From Pirellulales bacterium (GTDB lineage: Bacteria > Planctomycetota > Planctomycetia > Pirellulales > JAEUIK01): a stretch of DNA of 64,000 nucleotides. The stretch lies in contig JAIBBY010000014.1 of the NCBI GenBank assembly GCA_019694455.1, positions 1-64,000 of the forward strand. Reading direction: 5' to 3'. Positions 20,901 to 29,597 of this stretch are shown piece after piece (positions within the stretch are counted from its first letter, which is position 1; every line of letters starts with the position of its first letter). Below the pieces are notes generated by a model that saw nothing but the letters and a program-made list of their open reading frames with translations, searched no databases and was not told the origin of the DNA. Both the position numbers and the translations under genes were made by a program.

Positions 20901-20986
20901 TAGCCGAGGCGGGGATCGAACCCGCACGGGGGTAACCCCCCACAGGATTTTAAGTCCTGTGCGTCTGCCTATTCCGCCACTCGGCC
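20901..20986 (-). tRNA. tRNA-Leu (UAA)
   Basis: An 86-nt class II tRNA on the minus strand. The acceptor arm pairs GCCGAG with CUCGGC. The anticodon stem is CAGGA/UCCUG with loop CUUAAAA, giving anticodon UAA (20950-20952). The long variable arm GGGGGGUUACCCCC is the class II mark, and the T arm contains GGUUCGAUCC. CCA is not encoded. The first acceptor pair is a G-U wobble. Confidence 0.95.
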
Positions 20987-21189
20987 AACGGTGTGACAGT
21001 CACTATCGTACCCGTCGGCCGCCACGTTCTGTAGGTCACCGCCGCCACTCGGTTTGACACCCTGCGCGGCGGCTGTTTTGATGAAACCCCGCAGCCGCCA
21101 AGTCATCGTTCTGCCATGTCCGATCTGCCGGCCGACCGCCTGCAGCGCGCCACGATCGAAAGCGTTGCTCGCGGGCCTGGAAATCGCAC

Positions 21190-23586
21190 TTGAAGCAAGC
21201 CAAAAAACCATCCTCGACTGCGATCACCCGTTTGCCCGGCGGACGCTGGCACTGGACGTTATTGGCGGTTTCGATTTTTTTGGCGATGGTCGTTTGGCGC
21301 TGGCAAACGCTCACGTGGCCGCCGTTCGACGACAACGCGGTCGGACTCTGGAGCGAAGCCAACTGGCTGGCCGAGAACCAGTTCAACTATCTGCGGCTGC
21401 GCTACGAGGTGCCCCACATGCTGGAGCAGCCTGGTTCTGCCCGCAGTTACATGATTAGCGTGCAGCCCACGCTGCTGGCGTTGGCCATAAGGCTGTTGCC
21501 GTCGGTCGGCGCCGTGGTCGTGGCGCAGCACCTGTTGGCGCTTTTTTACACAGCGATGATCGCGCTTCTGGTCTATGCGCTACTATGCGACCTGGTCGAT
21601 CGCCTGGTCGCGGCGCTGGCTGCCCTGGTCGTCGTCACCTGCCCGCTCTTGGCGGCTCAGACCGACCTCGGCGGAATGGATTTGCCAATGGCCGCCGCGG
21701 CGCTCGGGGCGGCGCTGTGCGTTAAGCGGGGACGCCCCCGTTGGGCGATTGCCTGGAGCGCCGTCGCGTTTCTGTTCAAGGCCACCGCCATTGTGGTGGG
21801 CGCCGCGCTGGTGATTTGGCTTGCCGTGGCGGCGCTTGCAGAGCAGCGGCGCGGCGGCAAGTGGCTTAGCGCGCCAACTCGCAATGCGCTGCTGGCGATC
21901 GTCATCCTGGCCCTGCAACTGGCGCTGATGAAATGGGCCTCCGACGTGCCAATTCCTTGGTCGTTGACCAATTCTCCCTTCTTGCGAATCACCATCTTGC
22001 CGTGGACCAATCCCGATTTGTTGGCGCTATTGGTCGCGGTGGCCGCTGTGGTCGGTTGGGTATGGGCGCGCGGGCGCGGCGCCACGACGCTCTCCAGTTC
22101 GTCCGTCAATCTGCTGGCCTTTACCGCGCTGACGCTGCTGCTGCTTATTGTGGCGCTGACTGTGGCGATCTATGTGCCGCGCTATCTGGTGCTGGCGGTC
22201 CCGCTGGTGTGGCTGGTGCTGATCTTGGCGCTGCATGGATTAGGCGTCACCACGCGCTGGCTGCGCGTGGTGCTGTTGGCGGCGCTGGCGATCAATCTGG
22301 TCAACAGCCACGGCGCGCTCTATCCCAAATTGCCGTGGCGCTATCCCTTCCTCTGGGAACGCAGCCGTGAGTACCAACGACTGGCAGGCGCCTGGCGCGA
22401 CGCCGTCGCGCTGCTCGAAGCTAAGTATCACGACGAACTGATCTTCTACGACTGGCCCGCCAATTTCTATTTTGATCCTCGCTACGGTTATCTCCAAGAG
22501 CGACTCCCGAACGCCTATCACATCACCGATCGCCCTTTCGACACCACCTCGTTCGATCGGCTGGTCCGCCGTTATCGAAACGAACATCAGACCGCTGGGC
22601 CACTCTTTGTGTACGCCAACAATCGCCCCTATGGCGGTCCGCTCACTCCTCCGCCCGACGCGAACAGCCAGCAACTCTACGGCGACGGCCTCCCCTCTCC
22701 GCTCGTTGTTTATCGCCAGCCATGGAACGACACGGCGCCGTCGCACGCGCTCGGCGTGTGGTACTTTCACGCGCTACGCGATATCGAACCGCGCGGCAGC
22801 CTGTCGCTGGCCCGCCTGCTCGCCTCGGCCGGACAATGGGACGCTGGCATCGAGCAAGCGCAACGAGAAGTGACAAACAATCCCGACGACCGGGGCGCGC
22901 GGCGCACCTTGGCCGCGCTGCAACTTCTACATGGCTGGCACGATCAAGCGCTGGCCACCATTACAGCGGCGCCCCCCGCTGCGCCGGCCAGCGTCGACGC
23001 GCAACTCGCCGGCGAGGCCCTGTGGGGACTCAAACGCGAGGCCGAAGCCGCGCGGCAATGGAAACAAGCCGTCGAACTGGATGGCCGCAACACCGAGGCG
23101 CGGCTGAAACTGGCCGAATGGCAATTGCGAAACGAGCGGCCCGCGCTGGCGCTCGCGCAGTTGCAAGCGGCGCGAGCCATGGAGCCGCGGAATCACGATG
23201 TGTCGCCGCTGTTGGCGGTGGCCCTGGCCGACACCGGCCGCCCCTGCGAGGCAATCCCGATCTTGGAAGCGCATCTTCACGAACGTCCAGACGATCTGCG
23301 GTCGGCCATCACGCTGGCGCGGCTTTGGGCGACGTCGACCGACGCCGGTTGCCGTGATCCGCAAAAAGCGGTCGCGCTGGCCGAACAGCTTTGCCAACAA
23401 ACCATGCGCCGCAGTCCCGCCTGTTGGGAAGTGCTCAGCATCGCCAGTCAGGCCGCCGGCCAACGAGAGGCGGCGCTTGCGGCCATCGACGAGGCGATTA
23501 CGATCTGCGATTCCAAGGCCGATCCGGCGCTGGCCGAGCGGTTGCGACAACAGCGCGCAAGTCTTGCTGACTCGGCTGGCGACTAG
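21190..23586 (+). CDS. GT-C type membrane glycosyltransferase-like protein with C-terminal TPR domain
   Basis: A 798-residue protein with two parts. Residues 1 to about 380 hold around ten transmembrane segments and an aspartate pair in TWPPFDDNAVGLWSEANW (Asp47/Asp48) in the first outer loop, the position of the catalytic acidic residues in GT-C/PMT-like enzymes that use lipid-linked sugars. From about residue 525 the chain turns to TPR-like helix pairs (for example ARLLASAGQWDAGIEQAQRE and LKLAEWQLRNERPALALAQL). The start is a TTG; no better ATG lies close. The 3' end overlaps the convergent metalloprotease gene by 4 bp. Substrate unknown. Confidence 0.75.
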   Translation: MKQAKKPSSTAITRLPGGRWHWTLLAVSIFLAMVVWRWQTLTWPPFDDNAVGLWSEANWLAENQFNYLRLRYEVPHMLEQPGSARSYMISVQPTLLALAIRLLPSVGAVVVAQHLLALFYTAMIALLVYALLCDLVDRLVAALAALVVVTCPLLAAQTDLGGMDLPMAAAALGAALCVKRGRPRWAIAWSAVAFLFKATAIVVGAALVIWLAVAALAEQRRGGKWLSAPTRNALLAIVILALQLALMKWASDVPIPWSLTNSPFLRITILPWTNPDLLALLVAVAAVVGWVWARGRGATTLSSSSVNLLAFTALTLLLLIVALTVAIYVPRYLVLAVPLVWLVLILALHGLGVTTRWLRVVLLAALAINLVNSHGALYPKLPWRYPFLWERSREYQRLAGAWRDAVALLEAKYHDELIFYDWPANFYFDPRYGYLQERLPNAYHITDRPFDTTSFDRLVRRYRNEHQTAGPLFVYANNRPYGGPLTPPPDANSQQLYGDGLPSPLVVYRQPWNDTAPSHALGVWYFHALRDIEPRGSLSLARLLASAGQWDAGIEQAQREVTNNPDDRGARRTLAALQLLHGWHDQALATITAAPPAAPASVDAQLAGEALWGLKREAEAARQWKQAVELDGRNTEARLKLAEWQLRNERPALALAQLQAARAMEPRNHDVSPLLAVALADTGRPCEAIPILEAHLHERPDDLRSAITLARLWATSTDAGCRDPQKAVALAEQLCQQTMRRSPACWEVLSIASQAAGQREAALAAIDEAITICDSKADPALAERLRQQRASLADSAGD

Positions 23587-24815
23587 CGCCCCTTGGCCGC
23601 TCTGATCTTGAGCGTCACCGAACCGTGATTGTCGGCCAGGCTGCCCCAACCATCCTGGCAGCGCACATACAATCGACCCGGATGCGGCGCCTCGATTTCC
23701 CCTTCGTCCCCTAGCTCAAATGGCTCGCTCAACTCAAAGTCGCGAAACCAAACGCCGATCAGTTTGCCGGCGCCTTCCTGGTTCCCCGCCGCCGTCAAAT
23801 CCGTCCCCTCCTTCTCCAGGCGCCACTCGCCCGTGGTCGTGAATTGCAAGACATCTCCCTCGGCAACTTCCACGCGCGTGGGTTGCCATCCCCGCTCGGC
23901 ATGGACCTTGACACTGATCGGCCGGCTATGCGGACGCGAGAAGCGCTTGTTCCAATCCCAACTGCAAAGATCGGCCCGGTATCCCGGTTCGACGTTGCGC
24001 ACAAACTCCAGATATTCGAACGAGATCTCGTTCGACATCGAGCCATACGCGTCCTCAAAGCGCGTGGGCTGCCGGTTGAGCAATGCCAACCCCAGCGGGC
24101 GGAAACGGTCCGAGTAATTGGTGTTGTTGGCCAACAGGTGGCACAGCGCCCAGCGCCAGGCGTAGTTCTGCCACGAGTCGCCGCTCAACTCGCGGGCGTT
24201 GACAATCTCGTTGAGGCTCTTGGGATCGCTCTCGCGCAAGTATTGCAATATCTGCGGTTCAACCTGCACGCTGGGATCGTTGGCCCGCCAGTAGTTGCCC
24301 ATCTCGGCCATGCCTTCGCTGTACCACGTCGGGCCGACATCGCCAAAGGTCTGCGCGCAATAGGCATGCACCGCCTCGTGTTGCGGCGTGCCGTGATCGG
24401 CCACCGCGTACACGACCGACTTGGCCAGATAGCGGTTGCCGCGCACCAGCTTGCGCGAGATGGTGACCCCCGCGCCGTGCTCGATCTTTTCGCGCCCCTC
24501 GGCTTCGAGCGAATTGGCCGGCCAATTTTTCACATCGCGCACAACGTAACATTCGATGATGCCCGACAGCGGCCGCCCCCAATAGTTGGAGATCAGGCCG
24601 AGCATGGTCTCCAGGCGATCAAGCAGCGCGCGCGCCTCGCGCGGCGCGAGATCGGTGTGAACCAAGAAGTGCTGGCTTTGATAATCGGCCGGCGCGGCCG
24701 GCGCCTGATCGTCGTCGCCCTTCGGCTCCTTGGCGTGCGAGCTGGCTGTAGCCAAGATGCCAGCCAAGACCATCGCCGTCACCCCCAGAATCATCAGCCA
24801 GCGGCGCGGTTGCAT
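23583..24815 (-). CDS. Secreted gluzincin-like (DUF1570-type) protein with C-terminal PA-IL/LecA-like domain
   Basis: A 410-residue exported protein: a hydrophobic signal segment at residues 7-25, then a peptidase-MA-like domain with the zinc motif HEAVH (146-150) and a downstream glutamate in WYSEGMAE (Glu167), as in gluzincin metallopeptidases. The C-terminal 110 residues resemble the galactose-binding PA-IL lectin fold: GWQPTRVEVAEGDVLQF, TTTGEWR, LIGVWF, APHPGRLYVRCQD, then DNHGSVTLKI. Planctomycetes carry many DUF1570-type proteins of unknown role. The lectin-like tail suggests it is tethered to polysaccharide. Catalysis and sugar binding are inferred from motifs. Confidence 0.75.
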   Translation of the reverse strand: MQPRRWLMILGVTAMVLAGILATASSHAKEPKGDDDQAPAAPADYQSQHFLVHTDLAPREARALLDRLETMLGLISNYWGRPLSGIIECYVVRDVKNWPANSLEAEGREKIEHGAGVTISRKLVRGNRYLAKSVVYAVADHGTPQHEAVHAYCAQTFGDVGPTWYSEGMAEMGNYWRANDPSVQVEPQILQYLRESDPKSLNEIVNARELSGDSWQNYAWRWALCHLLANNTNYSDRFRPLGLALLNRQPTRFEDAYGSMSNEISFEYLEFVRNVEPGYRADLCSWDWNKRFSRPHSRPISVKVHAERGWQPTRVEVAEGDVLQFTTTGEWRLEKEGTDLTAAGNQEGAGKLIGVWFRDFELSEPFELGDEGEIEAPHPGRLYVRCQDGWGSLADNHGSVTLKIRAAKGR

Positions 24816-24923
24816 GCCAGTTCAATGTCTTGGAGCCAGTGAATCCGCGGCGCGCCCCAACGCGGCCGCGATACAGCGCATTCTAATTGCCTGTCGCAGC
24901 CAGGGGCCAAAAAAATCGATCGC

Positions 24924-25118
24924 TCACCGCCGCCGGCGCGACTGGTTGCCGTCGCACACAAAGCAGCCCACGCTGGCGCCGAGCGACACGAAGGCGATCA
25001 CCCCCATCGGGTTCATGGTCTCTTGCCCCTGCTGCGATGGCTGAACGAAATACAGCATTATCCCCAATAGCAGGCCGATGATCGTGGTCCAGGCAATCGT
25101 CTGATGATGCGGCTTCAT
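24924..25118 (-). CDS. Small two-helix membrane protein, unknown function
   Basis: A 64-residue protein with two hydrophobic segments (IAWTTIIGLLLGIMLYFV, then MGVIAFVSLGASVGCFVC) and a basic Arg-rich end. The codon usage fits its neighbours and an ATG start is available. No family is recognised. It is a plausible small membrane protein on the same strand as its neighbours. Confidence 0.55.
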   Translation of the reverse strand: MKPHHQTIAWTTIIGLLLGIMLYFVQPSQQGQETMNPMGVIAFVSLGASVGCFVCDGNQSRRRR

Positions 25119-25198
25119 CGAGCGGCGTCCCTTTCAAGTTGTGTCGCAAATCAGGCGGCGACTAGCGCTGGCGACCGAAAGAACTGTTCAGCCGACTG

Positions 25199-25372
25199 CT
25201 AATTGCGGCTGACGTAGTAATATTGCGACAACCGTAAACGCGGCCGCGCGGCGGGCGCCACGGCAATGCGGCGCGGGCGGCCGACTGGTCGCGACGCGCG
25301 TGCTCCCTGAGTGGCGCGACCTAAAGCGGCGATCGCGATCAGGCCACTGACAAAGCCAAGCAGAAACCGCAT
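25199..25372 (-). CDS. Small hypothetical membrane-anchored protein
   Basis: A possible 57-residue protein: one hydrophobic helix at the N-terminus (RFLLGFVSGLIAIAALG), then an Arg/Ala/Pro-rich tail ending in LSQYYYVSRN. Two ATG codons lie just upstream of the chosen start (25375, 25387). The helix looks real, but low-complexity basic tails occur by chance at this GC content, so this is tentative. Confidence 0.35.
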   Translation of the reverse strand: MRFLLGFVSGLIAIAALGRATQGARASRPVGRPRRIAVAPAARPRLRLSQYYYVSRN

Positions 25373-25785
25373 CATGGGCTCCTTCAAGCAGATGACCGCG
25401 CCCGCTCGGCGGCGCGCGGATAGGCAGGCAACGGTGGGTACGAGGGGCGGAAACTATCGACTGCTTCGGCACGCGGCGGGCAGAAACATCATGCGATGCG
25501 CGCCATAGCGCTCCGCATAGCTGGCCACACCAGAAACCCGATGGGTCAGAGAATTTATGCCGGCGTCTGGTCGCTGGCCAGTCTCTGCCATAGAGCCCTA
25601 GCGCGCCCGCGCCACCTTGGCCAAGGCGTCGTTACGAATCTTTCAAAAACACGCGCGGCAAGTCAAGCAACTTTGGAGATTTCTATCGAGAAGCTCACCG
25701 CGCAAATTCAAGAAGCAAACTAGTTGTTCCCAATCCATTGGGGGGCGACTCGCGCTTCGTATCGCGCCAGCAGCCAGCGCGCGCA
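25373..25785. other. Gene-free region, about 410 bp
   Basis: No open reading frame with coding character, no tRNA and no strong hairpin was seen. The stretch 25640-25740 is less GC-rich than its surroundings and could hold the promoter for the small minus-strand genes, but no box is good enough to call. Confidence 0.4.
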
Positions 25786-27465
25786 CTACGGCGAAATGGC
25801 AGCCGGCTTCGAAGACTTCTCGTTGTGCGCCGTGGCGTACAGCGGCAGGTGGCGATAGTACACTTCGAGAATGTAGATCGAGAGGCACGTCACATAGAGC
25901 CGGCCGCCGTGATAGCCCCACTGATCCGCCTTGCCCCCTGTGGGATGCCAGCTACCCATCTCCGGTCCCTTCTTTTCCTGCTTGTTCGGCAGGATCTCGC
26001 GCATCAGGTGATTCCATGTGTGCCAGCGGTCGTCGTCGAGATTGTGCAGCACCTGCGTCGCGTAGTACCAGTAATACACGTCGCGGCTGTCCCAGTCGGG
26101 CAGGTTCTCCTTCACCACCAGAAAGTCGGCGCCAAGATTCAGCCGTTGGTCATTGCGGTCCCAGCCGAGCCACTGCCGACACAGCAACCCCTCGGCCGTC
26201 ATCGAGCGCTTGACCTCGCCCCCCGCCAGATAGGCGTAGCGGCTGCCACCTTCGTAGGCCACGCTCTCCAAAAACTGATTGATCATGGCCCATACCGGGC
26301 TGGGGATCTCGAGTCCTCCCATCTTCGCGCTTTGCAGCGCCATCACAAACCAGCCCGTCACCGAGGTGTCGCTGTCTTCACCCGGAATGTAGCGCCAGCC
26401 CCCTTTTCGTTTGTCTTGCGCGCTGAGGCAATACTGAATGGCCCGCTGCGCCGGTTCGCGCAGTCTGGAGTCTTGCGACATGGCGAACAACTCGCAAACC
26501 GCGATGGTGCATTGCGCCTGACTGTATAGCCCGCTATGCAGCGGCCCCTTGTGAAAGAAGTTGCCGTGCTCGTCTTGCAACCGCAACAGAAAGTCGATGC
26601 CCTTCTCGACGTGGTTCTTGTACTTCCCTTTTTCGTGCGTGTTGCCCGCGCCCTGAAACGCCAAAAGCGCCATGGCCGTGGCCGCCGCCACGTTTTCAAA
26701 TTGCGAGCCGTCGCTGTACGGACCTTGCAAACTCCAAGAGCCATCGGAGCGCTGATGATTGGCCAGCCATGCCAGGCCCGCCGCCACCGCGGCCTCGGTC
26801 TTGCCGGTGCCGCCATAGGTGCCGATCAGCGCGCGGCGCGTCCCTTCTTCGCGCCCCGAGAGCGCGTTGCCAATCGCAGGCGCGTCGACCTTGCTGCTCG
26901 CGAACAGCCCCCCCGGACCAATCTCCAGGTCCGGAGGCGCGGCGAACGGGTCGTCCACCGGAGTCAAGTTCTCCGGGTTGATCACGTCGATCGCCTCGCC
27001 GGTGTCGACCCCCAATTGCGCGTCGTCCAGGTTCAACTCTTCTGGCGGCTCGTTGATCGGTTCGTCGATGTTGAGCACCTCCAAGCTCACCAGCTTGGGC
27101 AGTTCCACCGGCAAGAACCACAATCCCAAAATGATCACCAGCAGCATGTGAACCAGCAGGCTCACCAGCCACGGGGGCGCGTTCTTGATCGCCAGTTCTT
27201 TGAGGTTGTTCTCTTCGTGCTCGCCGGTCGATTCAGGCGTCGGCGCCGCGCTTTGTGGCGCGCCTGCGCGCGCAGCGCCATCCGGCGGACTCGGCAGCGG
27301 TTCCGTGCCAGGAGCTACCGGCATCCGCCAGCGCGCTTTGCCGCTGGCATCGGTCGGAGGCGGTGGCGGCAGCGGCGCGGATACGGGCTTGCCCGGCGGC
27401 AACGGGACCGGCGGTTCGGTCGGCGGGCCAATCGAAGGTGATAGTTCAGAATCCTGCGGCGACAT
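25786..27465 (-). CDS. Membrane-anchored prenyltransferase/squalene-cyclase-repeat protein with Pro-rich N-terminus
   Basis: A 559-residue protein. Residues 1-80 are Pro-rich and probably cytoplasmic. One transmembrane helix follows (WLVSLLVHMLLVIILGLWFL, 99-118), then an acidic linker (DEPINEPPEELNLDDAQLGV). From about residue 225 an alpha-toroid domain begins, with repeats of the squalene-cyclase/prenyltransferase type (GLAWLANHQRSDGSWSLQG, FLLRLQDEHGNFF, YCLSAQDKRKGGWRYIP). Such repeats bind lipids or peptides and occur in many planctomycete proteins without known enzymatic role. No DxDD cyclase motif was seen, so a scaffold role is more likely than cyclisation. Confidence 0.75.
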   Translation of the reverse strand: MSPQDSELSPSIGPPTEPPVPLPPGKPVSAPLPPPPPTDASGKARWRMPVAPGTEPLPSPPDGAARAGAPQSAAPTPESTGEHEENNLKELAIKNAPPWLVSLLVHMLLVIILGLWFLPVELPKLVSLEVLNIDEPINEPPEELNLDDAQLGVDTGEAIDVINPENLTPVDDPFAAPPDLEIGPGGLFASSKVDAPAIGNALSGREEGTRRALIGTYGGTGKTEAAVAAGLAWLANHQRSDGSWSLQGPYSDGSQFENVAAATAMALLAFQGAGNTHEKGKYKNHVEKGIDFLLRLQDEHGNFFHKGPLHSGLYSQAQCTIAVCELFAMSQDSRLREPAQRAIQYCLSAQDKRKGGWRYIPGEDSDTSVTGWFVMALQSAKMGGLEIPSPVWAMINQFLESVAYEGGSRYAYLAGGEVKRSMTAEGLLCRQWLGWDRNDQRLNLGADFLVVKENLPDWDSRDVYYWYYATQVLHNLDDDRWHTWNHLMREILPNKQEKKGPEMGSWHPTGGKADQWGYHGGRLYVTCLSIYILEVYYRHLPLYATAHNEKSSKPAAISP

Positions 27466-27677
27466 GTCCCTTGGTGGCGCCGGTGCGCAATTGCCGAGCG
27501 ATGAGGGGAAGGTGCGAAAGGACTCTTCCAGTCTAGCTGTCTGGCGCCGGCGGGAGAATCAATCAGCGGCGGAATTCGCTCGCATGGCATCGCCCATATT
27601 GCCGTAACAGGCCGCTTTGCCCGCACAAGCGGCCTTGGCGTCTGGCGAGTCGCGTCAAGATCGCGATCGTCCTCCCC

Positions 27678-27705
27678 TCGACACCCGCGCGGCAACTTAT
27701 ACAAT
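27678..27705 (+). promoter_or_regulatory. Probable promoter of the initiator tRNA-Met
   Basis: A -35-like TCGACA (27678-27683) and a -10-like TACAAT (27700-27705) are separated by 16 bp and lie 15 bp before the mature 5' end of the tRNA. Spacing and position fit a tRNA promoter; the -35 has one mismatch to consensus and so does the -10. Confidence 0.45.
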
Positions 27706-27719
27706 GCAGGGACACATGA

Positions 27720-27793
<74 letters not shown>

Positions 27794-27804
27794 CTTGTTT
27801 GAGC

Positions 27805-27824
27805 GGTAGCGAAAAGTCGCTACC
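27805..27824 (+). other. Perfect 8-bp stem-loop downstream of tRNA-Met
   Basis: GGTAGCGA pairs with TCGCTACC around an AAAG loop. It has no T-run and may assist tRNA 3' maturation or termination together with the next hairpin. Confidence 0.5.
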
Positions 27825-27837
27825 CTCGGGTTATACG

Positions 27838-27867
27838 AAAGGCCAGCGTTCTCAGACGCTGGCCTTT
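27838..27867 (+). terminator. Rho-independent-like terminator after tRNA-Met
   Basis: A 12-bp perfect stem, AAAGGCCAGCGT / ACGCTGGCCTTT, with a six-base loop, ending in a short T-run. The A-flank and T-flank symmetry makes it potentially bidirectional. Confidence 0.75.
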
Positions 27868-28032
27868 CTGCGTTCTATTGCCAGTTCTGGCCACGAGTTC
27901 CGACCTCGCCAGAAGTCTCAAAGTCTCACGATCTGGCCGACGCGCGCTGAGCCGGATCGCACTTCTCCCGACCATTTGTAGCTCAATCTGGATCGAAAGT
28001 CTCGGCAGTCTCTCTATCTCTGTTCGCTCGGG
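27868..28032. other. Gene-free spacer before the recombinase debris
   Basis: Together with the two hairpins just upstream it makes a gap of about 240 bp after the tRNA. No coding or RNA signal was recognised. Its base composition is noticeably lower in GC than the flanking housekeeping genes, consistent with it being the edge of the acquired segment that follows. Confidence 0.35.
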
Positions 28033-28140
28033 TTAACGGCTGTTGTCATCGTTCAGGATTTCGGCTGGCGGAATTCGTTCATTGCATGCACTGCAAGATT
28101 TCACGTCCGCGAGCCTGTCATCCATTTGGCACTCACGGTG
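28033..28140 (-). pseudogene. C-terminal fragment of a Cys-rich planctomycete protein
   Basis: The last 35 codons of a minus-strand frame read HRECQMDDRLADVKSCSAC, then NERIPPAEIL to the stop at 28033. This matches the end of the intact Cys-rich protein at 40559-40945, which reads HGECQLDDKIAGVKFCGGC then HER. Upstream of the His the similarity stops exactly where the opposite-strand recombinase fragment begins, so the 5' part has been lost. It is a remnant rather than a working gene. Confidence 0.6.
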
Positions 28141-28469
28141 AACGGTTGCTAGGGCTGAAGGGAACGATGTCGGAGGCCGAACTGCACATGCTCCAACAGC
28201 GCAGCCGATGCGGCCTGACCAGCGTCCGCCGTGGTGCAAGCAATGACCAGTTGGCGCTGAGAGAGGATGAGTGGTTCGTCCCCGACCTCGCACGGGAACT
28301 CGGAGTTCGCCCGCACCGCATCTACGCTTGGATACGCAACGGTAGACTGCCCGCACGGCAAGTGGACGGCACCGACGGACGCTGGATCGTCCGCGCCGAT
28401 GCTGCTCTACTTGAAAGCCTAGAAGCTGCTGCGAACGACGTTATCGCTCAAGGAAGCAAAAGTGCCTGA
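28140..28469 (+). pseudogene. Internally deleted serine recombinase remnant
   Basis: The frame begins with ERLLGLKGTMSEAELHMLQQ, the end of the catalytic domain of large serine recombinases. After about 25 residues it jumps to a helix-turn-helix segment (FVPDLARELGVRPHRIYAWI, then NGRLPARQVDGTDGRWIVRA), which resembles the C-terminal DNA-binding region of recombinases in this group. The catalytic serine part and several hundred residues in between are missing. The frame opens as part of a longer ATG frame from 28086, but the similarity starts only at 28140. This is a scar of a mobile element. Confidence 0.6.
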
Positions 28470-28589
28470 TCGATCATCACGCTGCCAGCAAAGTCGCTTC
28501 GCGCGAGTGTGACAAGAGGTGTCTTGTGAAGAACCGTCGTCGAAACAATACGCGCTTCTCAGAGGCGCGGCGGGCCTCCGCAGGATTGC

Positions 28590-29597
28590 CTAAGCTCCGC
28601 AGGTTCGTCGTGGTTTGCGGCGAACATAGGCAAAGATTCCGAGAACGCCCAGCCCGGCCAGCGCCATCGTCGATGGCTCGGGGACGGTGGCGACGCGGAA
28701 GCCGAGAGCGCTGACTTCGATCGTCGGGCTGTTGACGATCCAGTTCGAGGCCATCAGGAAGTTCGAGCTGGTGTCCAACGCACCACCCCGCAAGCTCCGA
28801 GACGAGCCGCCGATGAGCGGATCGGTCCATTCAAAGACGTTGCCCCCTTGGTCGAACGTACCGTAGTAGCTTTCACTCAAGGGTCCAGCACTAGCCACGG
28901 TCGTCACGTTGCCGTTCTCGCTGTTCCAGTCGGCGCCAAAAAGGTAGTTGGCGACGTTCGTTCCTGGGTTGCTGATGCCGCCCGTGCTGTTGGCCGTGGC
29001 AACCGTGGGCACTGAGTTGCTCTGTGTGGGGTAGTCCCAGTAATCGCCGCTGCCGCTCGCGAGCGTAGGGTCGTAGTACGCCGCCTTGTACCATTCGTCC
29101 TCACTCGTCAGGAACCAGATCGCGCCTGAGTCGCGCGTAATCGAGGTGCCATTGCTCGGCGTGGGCGTTCCGCCCAACACCGTGTAGGCACCCGTCTCCG
29201 TGTCCCCCAAGCCTTGTCCATTGTGCAGCCAGTTGGCAAAACGGATGGCGTCGTACCAGTTAACGTAGTTGACTGGCTTGTTGCCCATGTTCGTCTTCGT
29301 GGTGTACGTGTAGCTGCCGGAGACCCCGCTGCGCGCGATCCCCCCACGGGCGCTGCTACCCATGTTCGTGTTGTAAAGGGCCAACGGATCGCTGGCCGCT
29401 TTGAAATTCAAGAACTCGGCGTACTGGGCGTTGGTCACTTCAGTCGTGCCGATGCGGTAGTTGTAGGCGACCGAGCCATAGCCTGTTGTGTCGGCAGCAT
29501 TTCCCGCATTGCCGACCGGCACGGTGGGAATGGTGATGGCATAGAGGTTGGTGCCGCCCAGCAGGGCGAATGTGATCAAGACCGCTGCCGCGCTCAC
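28590..29597 (-). repeat. Polyprotein module 7 (SUMF1-like + terminal PEP-CTERM)
   Basis: The last module. Its PEP-CTERM (VPEPSTMALAGLGVLGIFAY, then VRRKPRRTCGA) is followed by the only stop codon of the frame. Confidence 0.85.
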
